Assembly (NCBI RefSeq): GCF_027497175.1
Contig: NZ_CP114901.1
Coordinates: 4,898,001 to 4,962,000 of the forward strand
DNA length: 64,000 bases
DNA from: Verrucosispora sp. WMMD573
GTDB lineage: Bacteria; Actinomycetota; Actinomycetes; Mycobacteriales; Micromonosporaceae
Direction: 5' to 3'
Below the pieces are notes generated by a model. The model did not search any database. It was not told the origin of the DNA and was given only the letters and a program-made list of their open reading frames with translations. A program made the translations under genes and the position numbers. This document shows, one piece after another, positions 16,585 to 26,040 of the stretch (positions are counted from its first letter, which is position 1; each line of letters starts with the position of its first letter).

Positions 16585-17751
16585 GTGTCGCACGTCGATC
16601 CGCGCTTCGGTGTGCTACTCCGCACCCTGCGCACACGCCAAGGTCTCTCGCTACGTGCGCTCGGTCAGCTCGCGCATCGAGGCAAGAGCCACCTGCATGA
16701 CCTGGAAACCGGCACGAAGGCTCCCACGCCTGAGACGGCCCGTCACCTCGATGAGGTGCTGCGCGCAGGCGGGTCACTCGCCTGTCTGGTTCACCAGCCC
16801 GTCGACCACGACGCTGAGGCCGGCGAACTGCTGGCCCGGGCGCGGGCAAGCGATGTGAGCGCCGAGACGCTCGCCCGGATCGAGGCGGGTGTGGACGATC
16901 TGGCAAGCGCGTATGCGACCACGCGGCCGGTGGATCTTCTGCCGAGGGTGCGGAGGCAACTGGCTTATGTAGGGCGGCTGCTGGAGGGTCGCGGGACGTT
17001 GGCGCAACGGCGACGGCTCGTGGTCGCCGGTGGTTGGTTGTCAGTCTTGCGGGCAACAGTGCATATTGATCTTTTGCAGCGGTCTGCGGCCGGCGCGCAC
17101 CTGAGGACCGCCATGGCGTTCGCGGAGGATGGTGAGGATCCAGAGGTCCAGGCATGGTGCCTGGAGACGCAGGCGTGGGATCGACTGACCCGAGGCGACT
17201 ACCGGCGGGCCATCAGTCTCGCGCAGCAGGCTCAGCGAGCGGCTCCCAGGGGTAGCTCGGCGCACATTCAGGCGACCGCTCAGGAGGCACGGGTGTGGGC
17301 GCGGCTGTCCGACCTACGACGGACGCGTGATGCGCTGGATCGGCTGGATCGCTTGACGGCAAACCTGTCCGTGCCGGAGCGAGCCGAGCACCACTACCGG
17401 TACGACCCGACGAAGGCGTTGGCATATACGGCGACGACGCTAGCGTGGGCGGGCGATCCGGCGGCTGAGCAGATCGCTCGGACCGCTCTGGCGGAGTTGG
17501 ATCCGCACGGCGACGGTGGAGAGCGGCCACGGCGCTCTGCGTCGGCGCGTCTGGATCTCGCCATGGCGCTGCTGGCCGCCGACCAGCCGGACGAGGCAAG
17601 CGTGATCGCCGCCGACGCGGTCCGGTCGGGGCGGGTGGTGTCGTCGAACTGGTGGCGGGCGCGGGAGGTGCTTCGGCGGGTCGAACTGACCGGTACAGCG
17701 GAGGCGGCGGCGTTCCGCGAGGTATACAAGGCGTACCGGCCCACCCGTTAG
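16585..17751 (+). CDS. XRE-family regulator with TPR-like C-terminal domain
   Basis: A 388-residue protein. Residues ~8-62 are a Cro/C1-type HTH (FGVLLRTLRTRQGLSLRALG, then GKSHLHDLETGTKAPTPETA). The remaining ~300 residues are Ala/Leu/Arg-rich helices with TPR character (HLRTAMAFAEDGEDPEVQAW, YRRAISLAQQAQRA). The start is GTG at 16585 with GGGAG upstream. Such actinobacterial regulators often sit beside a small effector gene; here the neighbours are the EACC1-caspase operon (divergent) and a second regulator of the same build. The target is unknown. Confidence 0.8.
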   Translation: MSHVDPRFGVLLRTLRTRQGLSLRALGQLAHRGKSHLHDLETGTKAPTPETARHLDEVLRAGGSLACLVHQPVDHDAEAGELLARARASDVSAETLARIEAGVDDLASAYATTRPVDLLPRVRRQLAYVGRLLEGRGTLAQRRRLVVAGGWLSVLRATVHIDLLQRSAAGAHLRTAMAFAEDGEDPEVQAWCLETQAWDRLTRGDYRRAISLAQQAQRAAPRGSSAHIQATAQEARVWARLSDLRRTRDALDRLDRLTANLSVPERAEHHYRYDPTKALAYTATTLAWAGDPAAEQIARTALAELDPHGDGGERPRRSASARLDLAMALLAADQPDEASVIAADAVRSGRVVSSNWWRAREVLRRVELTGTAEAAAFREVYKAYRPTR

Positions 17752-17945
17752 CGGACAGCACGCGCTACCAGCGGACAGCCGTTATCTTTCCGTCACCATC
17801 CAGTCACCACATGCTGTGATCGGTGGCGGGAGCACTGCAAACAGTCCTCAGGTAGGTCGTAGATCGCGAACCCGCCCGTAGCCGGTGCGGTGGTAACGAT
17901 TCTCGGTCTGATCGAGCCGTCGCACCCCTACCAGCGGAGGTGGGG

Positions 17946-18110
17946 ATGAGCGGTATGGACAACGCCGGTACGCCAAGTAGGGGCGAGCGGATCGAGGCGG
18001 GCGAGCGGGAAGCGGCGCGGCGGCGGGTGCTCGCGCAGGCCGAGGCGGAACGGATACCGGTCGAGGAGACGACCCGTACGGTGCCGGATCGGCGGTGGCG
18101 GCGTGGGTGA
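17946..18110 (+). CDS. Small charged protein upstream of the second XRE regulator
   Basis: A 54-residue frame with GGAGGTGGGG just before its ATG. The sequence is rich in Arg and Glu (GERIEAGEREAARRRVLAQA) and probably forms one amphipathic helix. Its stop overlaps the start of the following regulator by 8 bases, arguing for co-translation. I do not recognise a family. It could be a small partner of the regulator or a translational leader. Confidence 0.45.
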   Translation: MSGMDNAGTPSRGERIEAGEREAARRRVLAQAEAERIPVEETTRTVPDRRWRRG

Positions 18111-19305
18111 CGGGTTGCCGATCGGTCGGCGGGTTGCGTACTGGCGGGGGCGGCGACGGATGTCGCAGCAGGTGTTCGCCGACCGGCTGGGCAAGTCGAA
18201 GAGCTGGGTCGACAAGGTCGAGCGGGGTGCCCGGTCGCTGGACAAGGTATCCACGATCGCGGAGATCGCCGCTGTGCTGCGGGTCGATCAGTCGGTGCTG
18301 TTGGGCCACGAGGTCAGTCCCGTCGCCGACAGCGAGCGGACCGGCGGGGTGGAGCGTATCCGGGCGGCACTGTCGGCGTACGACATCGCGGTGGGCCGAC
18401 GGGTGCCGGCCCGCGACGTATCGGCGGCAGCTCAGGTGACGCGCGGCGTGGCTTACGCCTGGACCAGCTACCAGCACGCGCAGTATCCCCAGTTGACCGA
18501 ACTGCTGCCCGAGCTGATCAGCGGAGCGCAGGGCGCTTACGCCCGCGAGCCGGCGTCGGGGCGCGTGCCACTGGTGGAGGCGTACCGGATCGGCGCGGCA
18601 CTGCTGACGAAGCTCGGTGAGACCGAGTTGGCCTGGTTGGCCGCCGACCGGGCGATGACGCTGGCCACCGGCGATGCTGTGCTGGTCGCCATGGCGGCGG
18701 TGCAGCTCGGCGAGGTGCTGCGTGCCACCGGGCGGGCGCGATCGGCGGTGTCGACCGTGCGGACCGCCGCGTACCGGATCGCCCCGCCGGACCTCGACGG
18801 CGGCTCGTCGGCGCAGTTGTCCCTGTGCGGAACGCTGCTCGTGCAGGGCGCGTTGGCGGCGGCCGGCGACGGCGACGAGCGCGCCGCCGCCGACCTGCTC
18901 GACGAGGCCGCCGACCTGGCCGACGGGGTAGGCGACGGTCATGACCACCATCGCACCGCCTTCGGGCCCACCGCCGTCACCGCAGCGCGGACCGTGGCGG
19001 CACTGGAGTTGGGCGACGCGGGTGAGGCGGTGGCCTGGCATCAGAGGACGGTCCAACGCGACGGTTGGCGGTGGCTACCCGTCGAGCATCGCGCCGCCCA
19101 CCTGATCGACGCCGCCCGCGCGCACCTGCATGCCCACGATCCCACCAGCGCGGCTCGGACCCTGCTGCAAGCCCAGAGCATCGCACCCGCTGAGGTACGG
19201 CACCGGCCCGCCGCCCGCGATCTGCTCGCCGAGGTGCTCCGGAGCCGACACGCCCCGACGACGATCGTCCAGCTCGCCGCCGCCCTCAAGGTGCCGGCAA
19301 CATGA
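18103..19305 (+). CDS. XRE-family regulator with TPR-like C-terminal domain
   Basis: A 400-residue protein with an N-terminal HTH (PIGRRVAYWRGRRRMSQQVF, then ADRLGKSKSWVDKVERGARS) at ~6-60 and a long helical C-terminal region. That region has TPR-like repeats (ETELAWLAADRAMTLA, AVSTVRTAAYRIAP, AARTLLQAQSIAPA). GTG at 18103 is the best start because the HTH begins a few residues later and the upstream small gene ends there. It shares architecture with 16585-17751 but is not a close copy. A role in sensing a small molecule or peptide through the TPR-like domain is inference. Confidence 0.8.
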   Translation: MGDGLPIGRRVAYWRGRRRMSQQVFADRLGKSKSWVDKVERGARSLDKVSTIAEIAAVLRVDQSVLLGHEVSPVADSERTGGVERIRAALSAYDIAVGRRVPARDVSAAAQVTRGVAYAWTSYQHAQYPQLTELLPELISGAQGAYAREPASGRVPLVEAYRIGAALLTKLGETELAWLAADRAMTLATGDAVLVAMAAVQLGEVLRATGRARSAVSTVRTAAYRIAPPDLDGGSSAQLSLCGTLLVQGALAAAGDGDERAAADLLDEAADLADGVGDGHDHHRTAFGPTAVTAARTVAALELGDAGEAVAWHQRTVQRDGWRWLPVEHRAAHLIDAARAHLHAHDPTSAARTLLQAQSIAPAEVRHRPAARDLLAEVLRSRHAPTTIVQLAAALKVPAT

Positions 19306-19369
19306 CCGCACCGCTGCTGTCCCTGGCCCAGATTCTCGACTGCAAGTGATCAAGTCGTATCGGTCCGAA

Positions 19370-20995
19370 TCAGGTGGGGGTGTCGCGGCGGCGGAAGGTG
19401 GTGAGGCCGAGCGTCAGCAGGGCGGCGGCTACGGCGGTGAGGACCACCAGGGGCAGGACGGTTACGTCGACGGCGGGCACCGACGGCACGTGGGTGTACG
19501 GGGAGAGGTTCAGCGCCGCCTGCGGCAGGTCCAGCGCGGCACCCAGCTGGCCGAGCAGCAGGAACACGATGAGCACCGCCCAGCTCGACGCGACCGACCA
19601 GCGCGGCAGCGCGCCGAACAGGGCGGTCACCACCCCGGCGACGACCAGTAGGGCGGGCAACCACAGCAGCGCCGCACCGGTCAGCTCGACGGTCCAGCCG
19701 ACCGGGTCACCGACCGCCAGCCCGTACCCGAGGCCGGTGGTGGCGCCGGCCAGCAGCATCAGCGCCAGCGCACCGAGCACGGCTCCGGCCACCTGCGTGC
19801 CCAACCACCGGTAGCGGCTGACGGCGGTGGCGAGCAGCGGTTCGAGGATGCCGTCGGACTCGTCACCGCGTACCCGCAGCAGGGCCTGCACCACGTACGC
19901 CCCGATGGTCAGGGCGAACAGCCCGAGCATCGCGGCCAGGAAGGCGTCGACCAGGGCGGCACCACCACCGAGTTGGGCGATCGCCTCGGCAGCGGCCGGG
20001 TTGTCGGCGATCATGTCGTCGACCTCGTTGCCGGCCAGGCCCATGGCGAGGCCGAGCACCGCCACCGCGACCGCCCAACCGGTCAACGCGCCACGGTGCA
20101 GCCGCCAGGTCAGTCCGGCCGGGCTGAGCAGGCCGGCGGTGGCCCGGGCCGGCCCTCGGCGCGCGGCGAGCAGGCCGGCACCGAGGTCACGCCGCTCGGC
20201 GAGCGCGTACGCCCCGGCGACCCCGGCGACCAGCAGGGCGACCGGCAGCGCGAGAACCCACCACCGCTCGTCGTCGAAGGCACGGATCTGGGTGCCCCAG
20301 CCCAGGGGCGACAACCAGGTCGGCCAGGCGCTGTCCAGGCGTACCCCGTCGGCGGCGGGCTGACCGAGCACGTCACCGGTGGCCCGCAGCAGGAACGCCA
20401 CCCCGACCGTGGCCGAGGCGAGGGCGTTGGCGCCCCGGGAGGTCACCGAGAGCTGGGCGGTGACGCCGGCCACGCCGGTGAAGGCGAGGCCGACCCCGAC
20501 GATCGCGGCGGCGGCGGCCACCGAGCCGGCGGCCGGCAGCCCGGCACCGACGAAGGCGAGCGCCAGCAGCACACCGGCCAGCACGTTGGCGCCGACCACG
20601 ACGACCAGGGCCGCGGTGAGCAGCGCGTACCGGCCGACGGCGGCGGCACCGAGCAGTTCCGCGCGGCCGGTCTCCTCGTTCTGCCGGGTGTGCCGGACCA
20701 CGGCGAAGGTGCTCAGCAGCGCGGCGAGCACGGCCAGGGTGAGGTACGTCTCGGTGACCACCACGGCACCGAGATCGGTGCTGGCCACCGGGCCGTTGAA
20801 GGCGCGGGCGACGACACTGGTGTTGGCCACCTCGGCGTACCCGATGCGGTTCTGCTCGTCGGGGTAGATGCTGGCCACGCTCTCGGCGAGGGCGTAGCCG
20901 ATCAGCGGGCTGCCCAGCGTCCAGATGGCCAGGCGGACCCGGTCGCGGCGCAGGGCCAGCCGGGTGAGCCGGCCGGTGCCGCTGAAGGCGCTCAT
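19370..20995 (-). CDS. ABC-2 type exporter permease
   Basis: A 541-residue membrane protein of about twelve hydrophobic segments arranged as two similar halves (TLAVLAALLSTFAVVRHTRQ and ALTIGAYVVQALLRVRGDES occupy equivalent places). This is the layout of exporter permeases near antibiotic-resistance ATPases. Both halves contain the RxxE/D..G.lE.ll pattern (RQNEETGRAELLG, RGDESDGILEPLL). It overlaps the ATPase gene by 4 bases. The cargo is unknown; a lipid, peptide or drug is possible. Expression is probably controlled by the divergent TetR gene. Confidence 0.85.
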   Translation of the reverse strand: MSAFSGTGRLTRLALRRDRVRLAIWTLGSPLIGYALAESVASIYPDEQNRIGYAEVANTSVVARAFNGPVASTDLGAVVVTETYLTLAVLAALLSTFAVVRHTRQNEETGRAELLGAAAVGRYALLTAALVVVVGANVLAGVLLALAFVGAGLPAAGSVAAAAAIVGVGLAFTGVAGVTAQLSVTSRGANALASATVGVAFLLRATGDVLGQPAADGVRLDSAWPTWLSPLGWGTQIRAFDDERWWVLALPVALLVAGVAGAYALAERRDLGAGLLAARRGPARATAGLLSPAGLTWRLHRGALTGWAVAVAVLGLAMGLAGNEVDDMIADNPAAAEAIAQLGGGAALVDAFLAAMLGLFALTIGAYVVQALLRVRGDESDGILEPLLATAVSRYRWLGTQVAGAVLGALALMLLAGATTGLGYGLAVGDPVGWTVELTGAALLWLPALLVVAGVVTALFGALPRWSVASSWAVLIVFLLLGQLGAALDLPQAALNLSPYTHVPSVPAVDVTVLPLVVLTAVAAALLTLGLTTFRRRDTPT

Positions 20996-21912
20996 CGGGC
21001 ACCTCCGGCGGTCGCCTGCCGGTCACCGTCGATGGCCTCGCCGTAGTGCCGCAGGAACAGTTCCTCCAGGGTGGGCGGTGTGCTGGTAAGCGCGCGGACC
21101 TCGAAGCGGACCAGGTGGGCCAGGAGCGCGTCGAGGTGTTCCGGCTCGACCTCCAGCCGGACGCGACCGTCGACGGGGCGGACCTCGTGCACGCCGGGCA
21201 GCTCGGTCAGGCCGGTCACCGGGCGTCCGGTCTCGACGGTGACCGTGGTGCGCGCCAGGTGGCGCAGCTCGGACAGGGTGCCGGACTCGACGATCCGGCC
21301 CTCCCGGATGATGCTGACCCGGTCGCAGAGCGCCTCGACCTCGGCCAGCACGTGACTGGAGAGCAGGACGCTGGCACCGGCCTGGGTGAGCTGGCGAACC
21401 TCCTCCTGGAACACCGCCTCCATCAGCGGGTCCAGGCCGGAGGTGGGCTCGTCCAGCACGTACAGTTCGACGTCGGAGGCGAAGGCGGCGACGATGGCGA
21501 CCTTCTGCCGGTTGCCCTTCGAGTAGGTGCGGCACTTCTTCGTCGGGTCCAGATCGAAGCGTTGCAGCAGCTCGTCGCGGCGACGCGGGTCCAGCCCGCC
21601 GCGCAACGCACCGAACAGGTCGATCGCCTCCCCGCCGGAGAGGTTGGGCCAGAGGTTGACGTCGCCCGGCACGTACGCCAACCGCCGGTGCAGCGCGACC
21701 GCGTCGCGCCACGGGTCGCCGTCCAGGATGCGGACCTGCCCCGAGTCGCGGCGCAGCAGGCCGAGCAGGATCCGGATGGTGGTGGACTTGCCCGATCCGT
21801 TGGGTCCCAGGAATCCGTGCACCTCCCCCGGTTCCACCGTCAGGTCGAGCCCGTCGAGCGCGCGTACGCCGCCGAAGGTCTTGACGAGGTTCTCGATGGA
21901 GATCACGGACAT
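20992..21912 (-). CDS. ABC exporter ATP-binding protein
   Basis: A 306-residue ATPase with Walker A GPNGSGKST, Walker B LYVLDEPTSGLDP and switch His in LSSHVLAEV. The signature reads YSKGNRQKV, in which Lys-Gly-Asn replaces the usual Ser-Gly-Gly; this variant is common in DrrA-like exporter ATPases. A C-terminal ~90-residue extension (VTVETGRPVTGLTELPGV onward) is typical of drug and lipid exporter ATPases. It pairs with the permease just downstream. Confidence 0.9.
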   Translation of the reverse strand: MSVISIENLVKTFGGVRALDGLDLTVEPGEVHGFLGPNGSGKSTTIRILLGLLRRDSGQVRILDGDPWRDAVALHRRLAYVPGDVNLWPNLSGGEAIDLFGALRGGLDPRRRDELLQRFDLDPTKKCRTYSKGNRQKVAIVAAFASDVELYVLDEPTSGLDPLMEAVFQEEVRQLTQAGASVLLSSHVLAEVEALCDRVSIIREGRIVESGTLSELRHLARTTVTVETGRPVTGLTELPGVHEVRPVDGRVRLEVEPEHLDALLAHLVRFEVRALTSTPPTLEELFLRHYGEAIDGDRQATAGGAR

Positions 21913-21927
21913 GGACGCCTCCCGTCG

Positions 21928-21957
21928 TTACCAGTGTCTGCCACTGACCGATGGTAA
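21928..21957. promoter_or_regulatory. Candidate TetR operator
   Basis: TTACCA at 21928-21933 and TGGTAA at 21952-21957 form an inverted repeat around an inner repeat CAGTG-TCTGC-CACTG (21932-21946). It lies between the divergent ABC exporter and TetR genes, upstream of both starts. This is the expected site for the adjacent TetR protein to control both units. Confidence 0.55.
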
Positions 21958-21997
21958 GTGATGCACGCACCACCACCATCCGGCGGTCAGGAGCGAC

Positions 21998-22003
21998 TAC
22001 GCT
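21998..22003 (+). promoter_or_regulatory. Candidate -10 of the TetR gene (leaderless)
   Basis: TACGCT lies 7 bases before the ATG at 22011. GAGGG lies too close to the ATG for a good ribosome site, so the message may start at the start codon. Confidence 0.35.
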
Positions 22004-22010
22004 GAGGGCC

Positions 22011-22817
22011 ATGACCAGCGAGGAGACCGACGGCACCCGCAGTCGGATCCTGCGCGCCGCATTGGACCTCTTCGCCGAGCAGGGCTACCAACGCACCTCG
22101 CTGCGGCAGATCGCCGAACGGTTGCGGCTGACCAAGGCCGCGATTCTCTACCACTTCCCCAGCAAGGCGCACCTGCTCGCCGCACTCGCCGAGCCGCTGG
22201 TCCGCGATCTGGAGGCGCTGCTGGACACCGCCGGGGCCCTGCCCAGCCGGCAGGCGAGGTGGGCGCTGCTGGAGGGCTGGGTGGACACCATGCTCGCCCA
22301 CCGCGGCCCGCTCGGCATGCTCTTCCACGATCTCGCGCTCGTCGACCGGGGCAGCACCTACCACCGGCTGGTGCAGATCGCCATGCGGGCCAACGAGATC
22401 GTCGCCGGACCGGACGCCGAACGCCGGGACCGGGTCCGGGCGATCCAGGCCATCGCCATGTGCAGTGATCCGGTGGTTTTCATGATCGACGTGCCCGCGT
22501 CGGTCCTGCGCGGAGACATGCTCGACGGCGCCTGCCGGCTACTGGGCGAGACGCCCGCTGAGGTGGTGGTGACCGACCGGACCGGGCCGGTGACCGGCGC
22601 ACCCACCGGCACCGTCGCGGCGACGCCCGACCGGGTGGGGAGGCGACGGCCGGGACGACCCCGGTCGATGAGTCCGGACCAGGTGCGGGCGGCCCGCCGG
22701 ATGCATGGGACGGGCACCCACTCGGCCGACGAGATCGCCGCCGAGTTCGGCGTCTCGCGCGCGACCGTCTACCGCCACCTCGAAGCGGACCAGGATAGCG
22801 AGACGGTTACAAGATAG
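22011..22817 (+). CDS. TetR-family regulator with C-terminal resolvase-like HTH
   Basis: A 268-residue protein. Residues ~8-56 are a TetR HTH (SRILRAALDLFAEQGYQRTS, then LRQIAERLRLTKAAILYHFP). A helical ligand-binding region follows. The last ~50 residues ([20 protein letters not shown], then HSADEIAAEFGVSRATVYRH) form a second HTH of the Hin/resolvase type. Two DNA-binding heads in one TetR protein are unusual. ATG at 22011 was chosen; the open frame starting at 21951 would add 20 non-family residues and overlap the candidate operator. It is divergent from an ABC exporter it probably represses. Confidence 0.85.
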   Translation: MTSEETDGTRSRILRAALDLFAEQGYQRTSLRQIAERLRLTKAAILYHFPSKAHLLAALAEPLVRDLEALLDTAGALPSRQARWALLEGWVDTMLAHRGPLGMLFHDLALVDRGSTYHRLVQIAMRANEIVAGPDAERRDRVRAIQAIAMCSDPVVFMIDVPASVLRGDMLDGACRLLGETPAEVVVTDRTGPVTGAPTGTVAATPDRVGRRRPGRPRSMSPDQVRAARRMHGTGTHSADEIAAEFGVSRATVYRHLEADQDSETVTR

Positions 22818-22838
22818 TTTTGAGACAGCGCCGGCAGG

Positions 22839-24164
22839 TCACCGCACCAGGCCGATCCCGGCGTACGTGCGCCCGTGCGCTGGAAACTCCTCGTTGGTGT
22901 GCGGGGCGTAGATCCAGGTACGCAGCGAGTCGGCCGTCGTGTCGATCTCCACCAGCCGCACCGGGTTGGTACTGCGCGAGTGGAACGTCTGGAGGAAGGA
23001 GTAGATCCGGTTGCCGTGCACCCCGGTGTCCACCCGGGACGCCGCCGTGCCGGTGTGCCCGGAGAAGACGAACCGGATGTTCGGGTAGCGCCGCACGAGA
23101 TTGTCGAAGACGTACTGCGGACTTGTCGAACCGTAGCCGGCCGACTGACCGATCGAGGCGTCGCTCTCCAGGTGGTGATGGGTGACGACCACGACGTTGT
23201 GCCGGGGATGGGCCGCCACGACCGCCTTCGCCCAGTCCACGGCCGCCCGGCGCGGCCACAGCTCCAGGCTCAGCACCAGCCACCGCACCCCGCCGGCGGT
23301 GTAGGTGGCGTAGGCGTTGTCCACCTTGCCCGCCTCGAACTGGCCACCCACCGCGCCGAACCGCCCGGCGGTGAAGTACCTGTTGAACACCGTCGTGTCG
23401 CGCAGCAACTGTCCGGCGGGAGTGCGCAGCTCCCCGTCCGGGCCGGCGGCCTGGGTGTCGTGGTTGCCGACGGCGAGGGTGTACGGCAGGCCGGCCGTCT
23501 CCAGCGGACGCAGCGCGGCGCGGGCCCGTTCGTACTGCGCGTGGTCGGGGGTGTCGTAGTTGACCACGTCGCCGGAGTGCGTGACGAACCGCAGGTCGAG
23601 GGTGGTGCGCTGGGCGACCAGCCAGTCGACGCGCTGACGCAGTCGGGTGTCGCGGGCGCTCAGCACCTCCTCCTGCGTGTCCGGCACCACGGCGAAGGTG
23701 AAGCGCGGGTCGACCGCCGGTGGCGACTGCGTCCGCACGTACGCCAGGTGTGCGTTGCGGTCGCACGCGCCGGTGTAGCGGTCGTTGACCAGCTCGATCC
23801 GAACGTCGTGCGTCCCGTCCGGCAGTTCGGCACCGATCGGATAGCTGCCGTAGTCGGTGGCGCTGGTCACGGTGACCTCGCCGATCGGCGCGCCGGCCAC
23901 CCTGACCCGCAGGGTCGGCCAGCCGTCGCAGTGATCGCCGATCGCCCCGACGACCAGCCGGCCGGCACCTCGCACCGCAATGCTGGCGTGGCTGGCGTTG
24001 TGCCACAGCGTGGCGTGGGTGCCCGACGGCGGCCGGGGCGTGCCCGTCGCCGGTTGGATCGAGCCGTTGACCACGGTGAACGGTGACGCCGCGTGCGCCG
24101 CGCCAGCCAGTACGCCGGCCGACAGGACGACCACGACCGCCATGATCGCGCGCGTGATCCGCAT
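22839..24164 (-). CDS. Secreted metallophosphoesterase
   Basis: A 441-residue secreted protein. The signal peptide ends near AGAAHAAS (~26). A ~120-residue N-terminal domain (DGWPTLRVRVAGAPIGEVTV) resembles carbohydrate-binding or lectin-like modules of extracellular enzymes. The calcineurin-type phosphoesterase domain follows, with VPDTQE, THSGDVVNYD, VGNHDTQ, VTHHHLESD and FSGHTGT. ATG at 24164 follows AGGGAGGG; an in-frame GTG at 24185 is less likely. The substrate is unknown. The gene ends 21 bases from the convergent TetR gene. Confidence 0.85.
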   Translation of the reverse strand: MRITRAIMAVVVVLSAGVLAGAAHAASPFTVVNGSIQPATGTPRPPSGTHATLWHNASHASIAVRGAGRLVVGAIGDHCDGWPTLRVRVAGAPIGEVTVTSATDYGSYPIGAELPDGTHDVRIELVNDRYTGACDRNAHLAYVRTQSPPAVDPRFTFAVVPDTQEEVLSARDTRLRQRVDWLVAQRTTLDLRFVTHSGDVVNYDTPDHAQYERARAALRPLETAGLPYTLAVGNHDTQAAGPDGELRTPAGQLLRDTTVFNRYFTAGRFGAVGGQFEAGKVDNAYATYTAGGVRWLVLSLELWPRRAAVDWAKAVVAAHPRHNVVVVTHHHLESDASIGQSAGYGSTSPQYVFDNLVRRYPNIRFVFSGHTGTAASRVDTGVHGNRIYSFLQTFHSRSTNPVRLVEIDTTADSLRTWIYAPHTNEEFPAHGRTYAGIGLVR

Positions 24165-24253
24165 GGATGCCCTCCCTGTGCCCACCTCCGGCAGCTGCCG
24201 GACATCGGGATGCTAAGGCAGACTCACCGGACATTCCGCGACCGCGACATAGA

Positions 24254-24296
24254 CACGCAGTAACGTTTACGTCGACGTAACGTGATCAGCTGCGTG
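24254..24296. repeat. Nested inverted repeat with four ACGT steps
   Basis: A perfect 14-base palindrome TTACGTCGACGTAA (24267-24280) sits inside outer arms CACGCAG (24254-24260) and CTGCGTG (24290-24296). ACGT occurs four times at about 6-base spacing. It lies 11 bases after the glycerol kinase stop and about 90 bases before the phosphoesterase start. It may be the glpK terminator or an operator for the phosphoesterase gene. Confidence 0.5.
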
Positions 24297-24306
24297 ATGG
24301 GTGCGG

Positions 24307-25824
24307 TCAACCGACGTCGACCCAGTCGAGGGTGCGCTGCACCGCCTTCCGCCAGCGGGCGTAGCCGGCCGCGCGCTGCTCGGGCGACCAGGACGGCTGC
24401 CAACGCCGGCTCTCGTTCCAGTTCTCCCGCAGTTCCTCGGTGTTCCGCCAGAATCCGACGGCCAGCCCGGCGGCGTAGGCCGCGCCAAGGGCGGTGGTCT
24501 CGGCGACCACCGGCCGGCTGACCGGCACGCCGAGAATGTCCGCCTGTAGCTGCATGCACAGGTCGTTGACGGTGACGCCGCCGTCGACCTTGAGGCGCTC
24601 CAACGGTACGCCCGAGTCCCGCGCCATGGCCTCGGCCACGTCGCGGCTCTGGTAGCAGATGGCTTCCAGCGTCGCCCGGGCGATGTGCGCGTCGGTGTTG
24701 TAGCGGGACAGGCCGACGATCGCGCCCCGGGCGTCGGATCGCCAGTACGGGGCGAACAGGCCGGAGAAGGCCGGTACGAAGTAGACCCCGCCGTTGTCGT
24801 CGACCTGGCGGGCGAGGTCCTCGCTCTGCGCCGCACTGCTGATGATCTTCAGCTGGTCGCGGAGCCACTGCACGGCCGAACCGGTGACGGCGATGGAACC
24901 TTCGAGCGCGTAGACCGGCGGCTGGCCGGCGAACTGGTAGCACACGGTGGTGAGCAGCCCGGCCTCGGAGCGGACGATCTCCGGCCCGGTGTTCAACAGC
25001 ATGAAGTTGCCCGTACCGTAGGTGTTCTTCGCCTCGCCCGGGGCGAAGCAGACCTGCCCGACCGTGGCCGCCTGCTGGTCGCCCAGATCGCCGGTGATCG
25101 GCACCGAGCCGGCGAAGGGGCCGTTGGGCAGGGTGACGCCGTAGGCGTCCGGATCGGACGACGGCACGACCCGGGGCAGCATGGCGCGGGGAATGCCGAA
25201 GATGGACAGCAGTTCGTCGTCCCAGTCCAGGGTCTCCAGGTTCATCAGCATGGTCCGGCTGGCGTTTGTGGGGTCGGTGACGTGGGCGCCGCCGTCCGGG
25301 CCACCGGTGAGGTGCCAGAGCAGCCAGGTGTCGGTGTTGCCGAAGATCGCCTCACCGCGTTCGGCGGCCGACCGCACCCCGTCGACGTGCTCCAGAATCC
25401 ACTGGATCTTGCCGCCGGAGAAGTAGGTCGCCGGCGGTAGACCGGCCTTGCGCCGGATGATCTCGCCACGCCCGTCGCGCTCCAACGCCGCGGCGATCCG
25501 GTCGGTCCGGGTGTCCTGCCAGACGATGGCGTTGTAGTACGGCCGGCCGGTGCGCCGGTTCCACACCACGGTCGTCTCCCGTTGGTTGGTGACACCGAGG
25601 GCCACCAGGTCGCCCGCCGCCAGGCTGTGTGTGTTCAGCGCCGTACGCACGACCGTCTGGGTGCGTTCCCAGATCTCCAGTGGGTTGTGCTCGACCCAGC
25701 CGGCACGCGGCAGGATCTGCTGGTGTTCGAGCTGGTGGCGGCCGACCTCGTTGCCACCGTGGTCGAAGATCATGAACCGGGTGCTGGTGGTGCCCTGGTC
25801 CACGGCGCCGACGAAGTCAGCCAT
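24307..25824 (-). CDS. glpK: Glycerol kinase
   Basis: A 505-residue FGGY-family kinase that phosphorylates glycerol with ATP to sn-glycerol 3-phosphate in the cytoplasm. It begins [20 protein letters not shown]. It has [22 protein letters not shown], the TYGTGNFML segment, [11 protein letters not shown] and a C-terminal [15 protein letters not shown]. Length matches the family. ATG at 25824 has AAGGAG upstream; the longer open frame to 26001 is not family-like. No glycerol facilitator gene is adjacent, so the gene stands alone. The promoter should lie between 25825 and 26040, shared with the divergent SDR gene. Confidence 0.95.
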   Translation of the reverse strand: MADFVGAVDQGTTSTRFMIFDHGGNEVGRHQLEHQQILPRAGWVEHNPLEIWERTQTVVRTALNTHSLAAGDLVALGVTNQRETTVVWNRRTGRPYYNAIVWQDTRTDRIAAALERDGRGEIIRRKAGLPPATYFSGGKIQWILEHVDGVRSAAERGEAIFGNTDTWLLWHLTGGPDGGAHVTDPTNASRTMLMNLETLDWDDELLSIFGIPRAMLPRVVPSSDPDAYGVTLPNGPFAGSVPITGDLGDQQAATVGQVCFAPGEAKNTYGTGNFMLLNTGPEIVRSEAGLLTTVCYQFAGQPPVYALEGSIAVTGSAVQWLRDQLKIISSAAQSEDLARQVDDNGGVYFVPAFSGLFAPYWRSDARGAIVGLSRYNTDAHIARATLEAICYQSRDVAEAMARDSGVPLERLKVDGGVTVNDLCMQLQADILGVPVSRPVVAETTALGAAYAAGLAVGFWRNTEELRENWNESRRWQPSWSPEQRAAGYARWRKAVQRTLDWVDVG

Positions 25825-26040
25825 GCGGTTCTCCTTGTCCTGGTCCTCGCTGCGGTACGGCCTCGGGGGTAGATCCTTCCCGATGTCCGCGCCGCTGACC
25901 ACGAACGGCTGCACGGACGCCGGGTGCGGCGGGCCGGGCGGGCGGACCGGCACCGGATGGGTAGGTCGGCGGATGCCCGGTACCGTTCGGCAGACCACCA
26001 CTGGGTCGCCGCCGGCGGCGACCGGGACCAGGAGCGCAGC

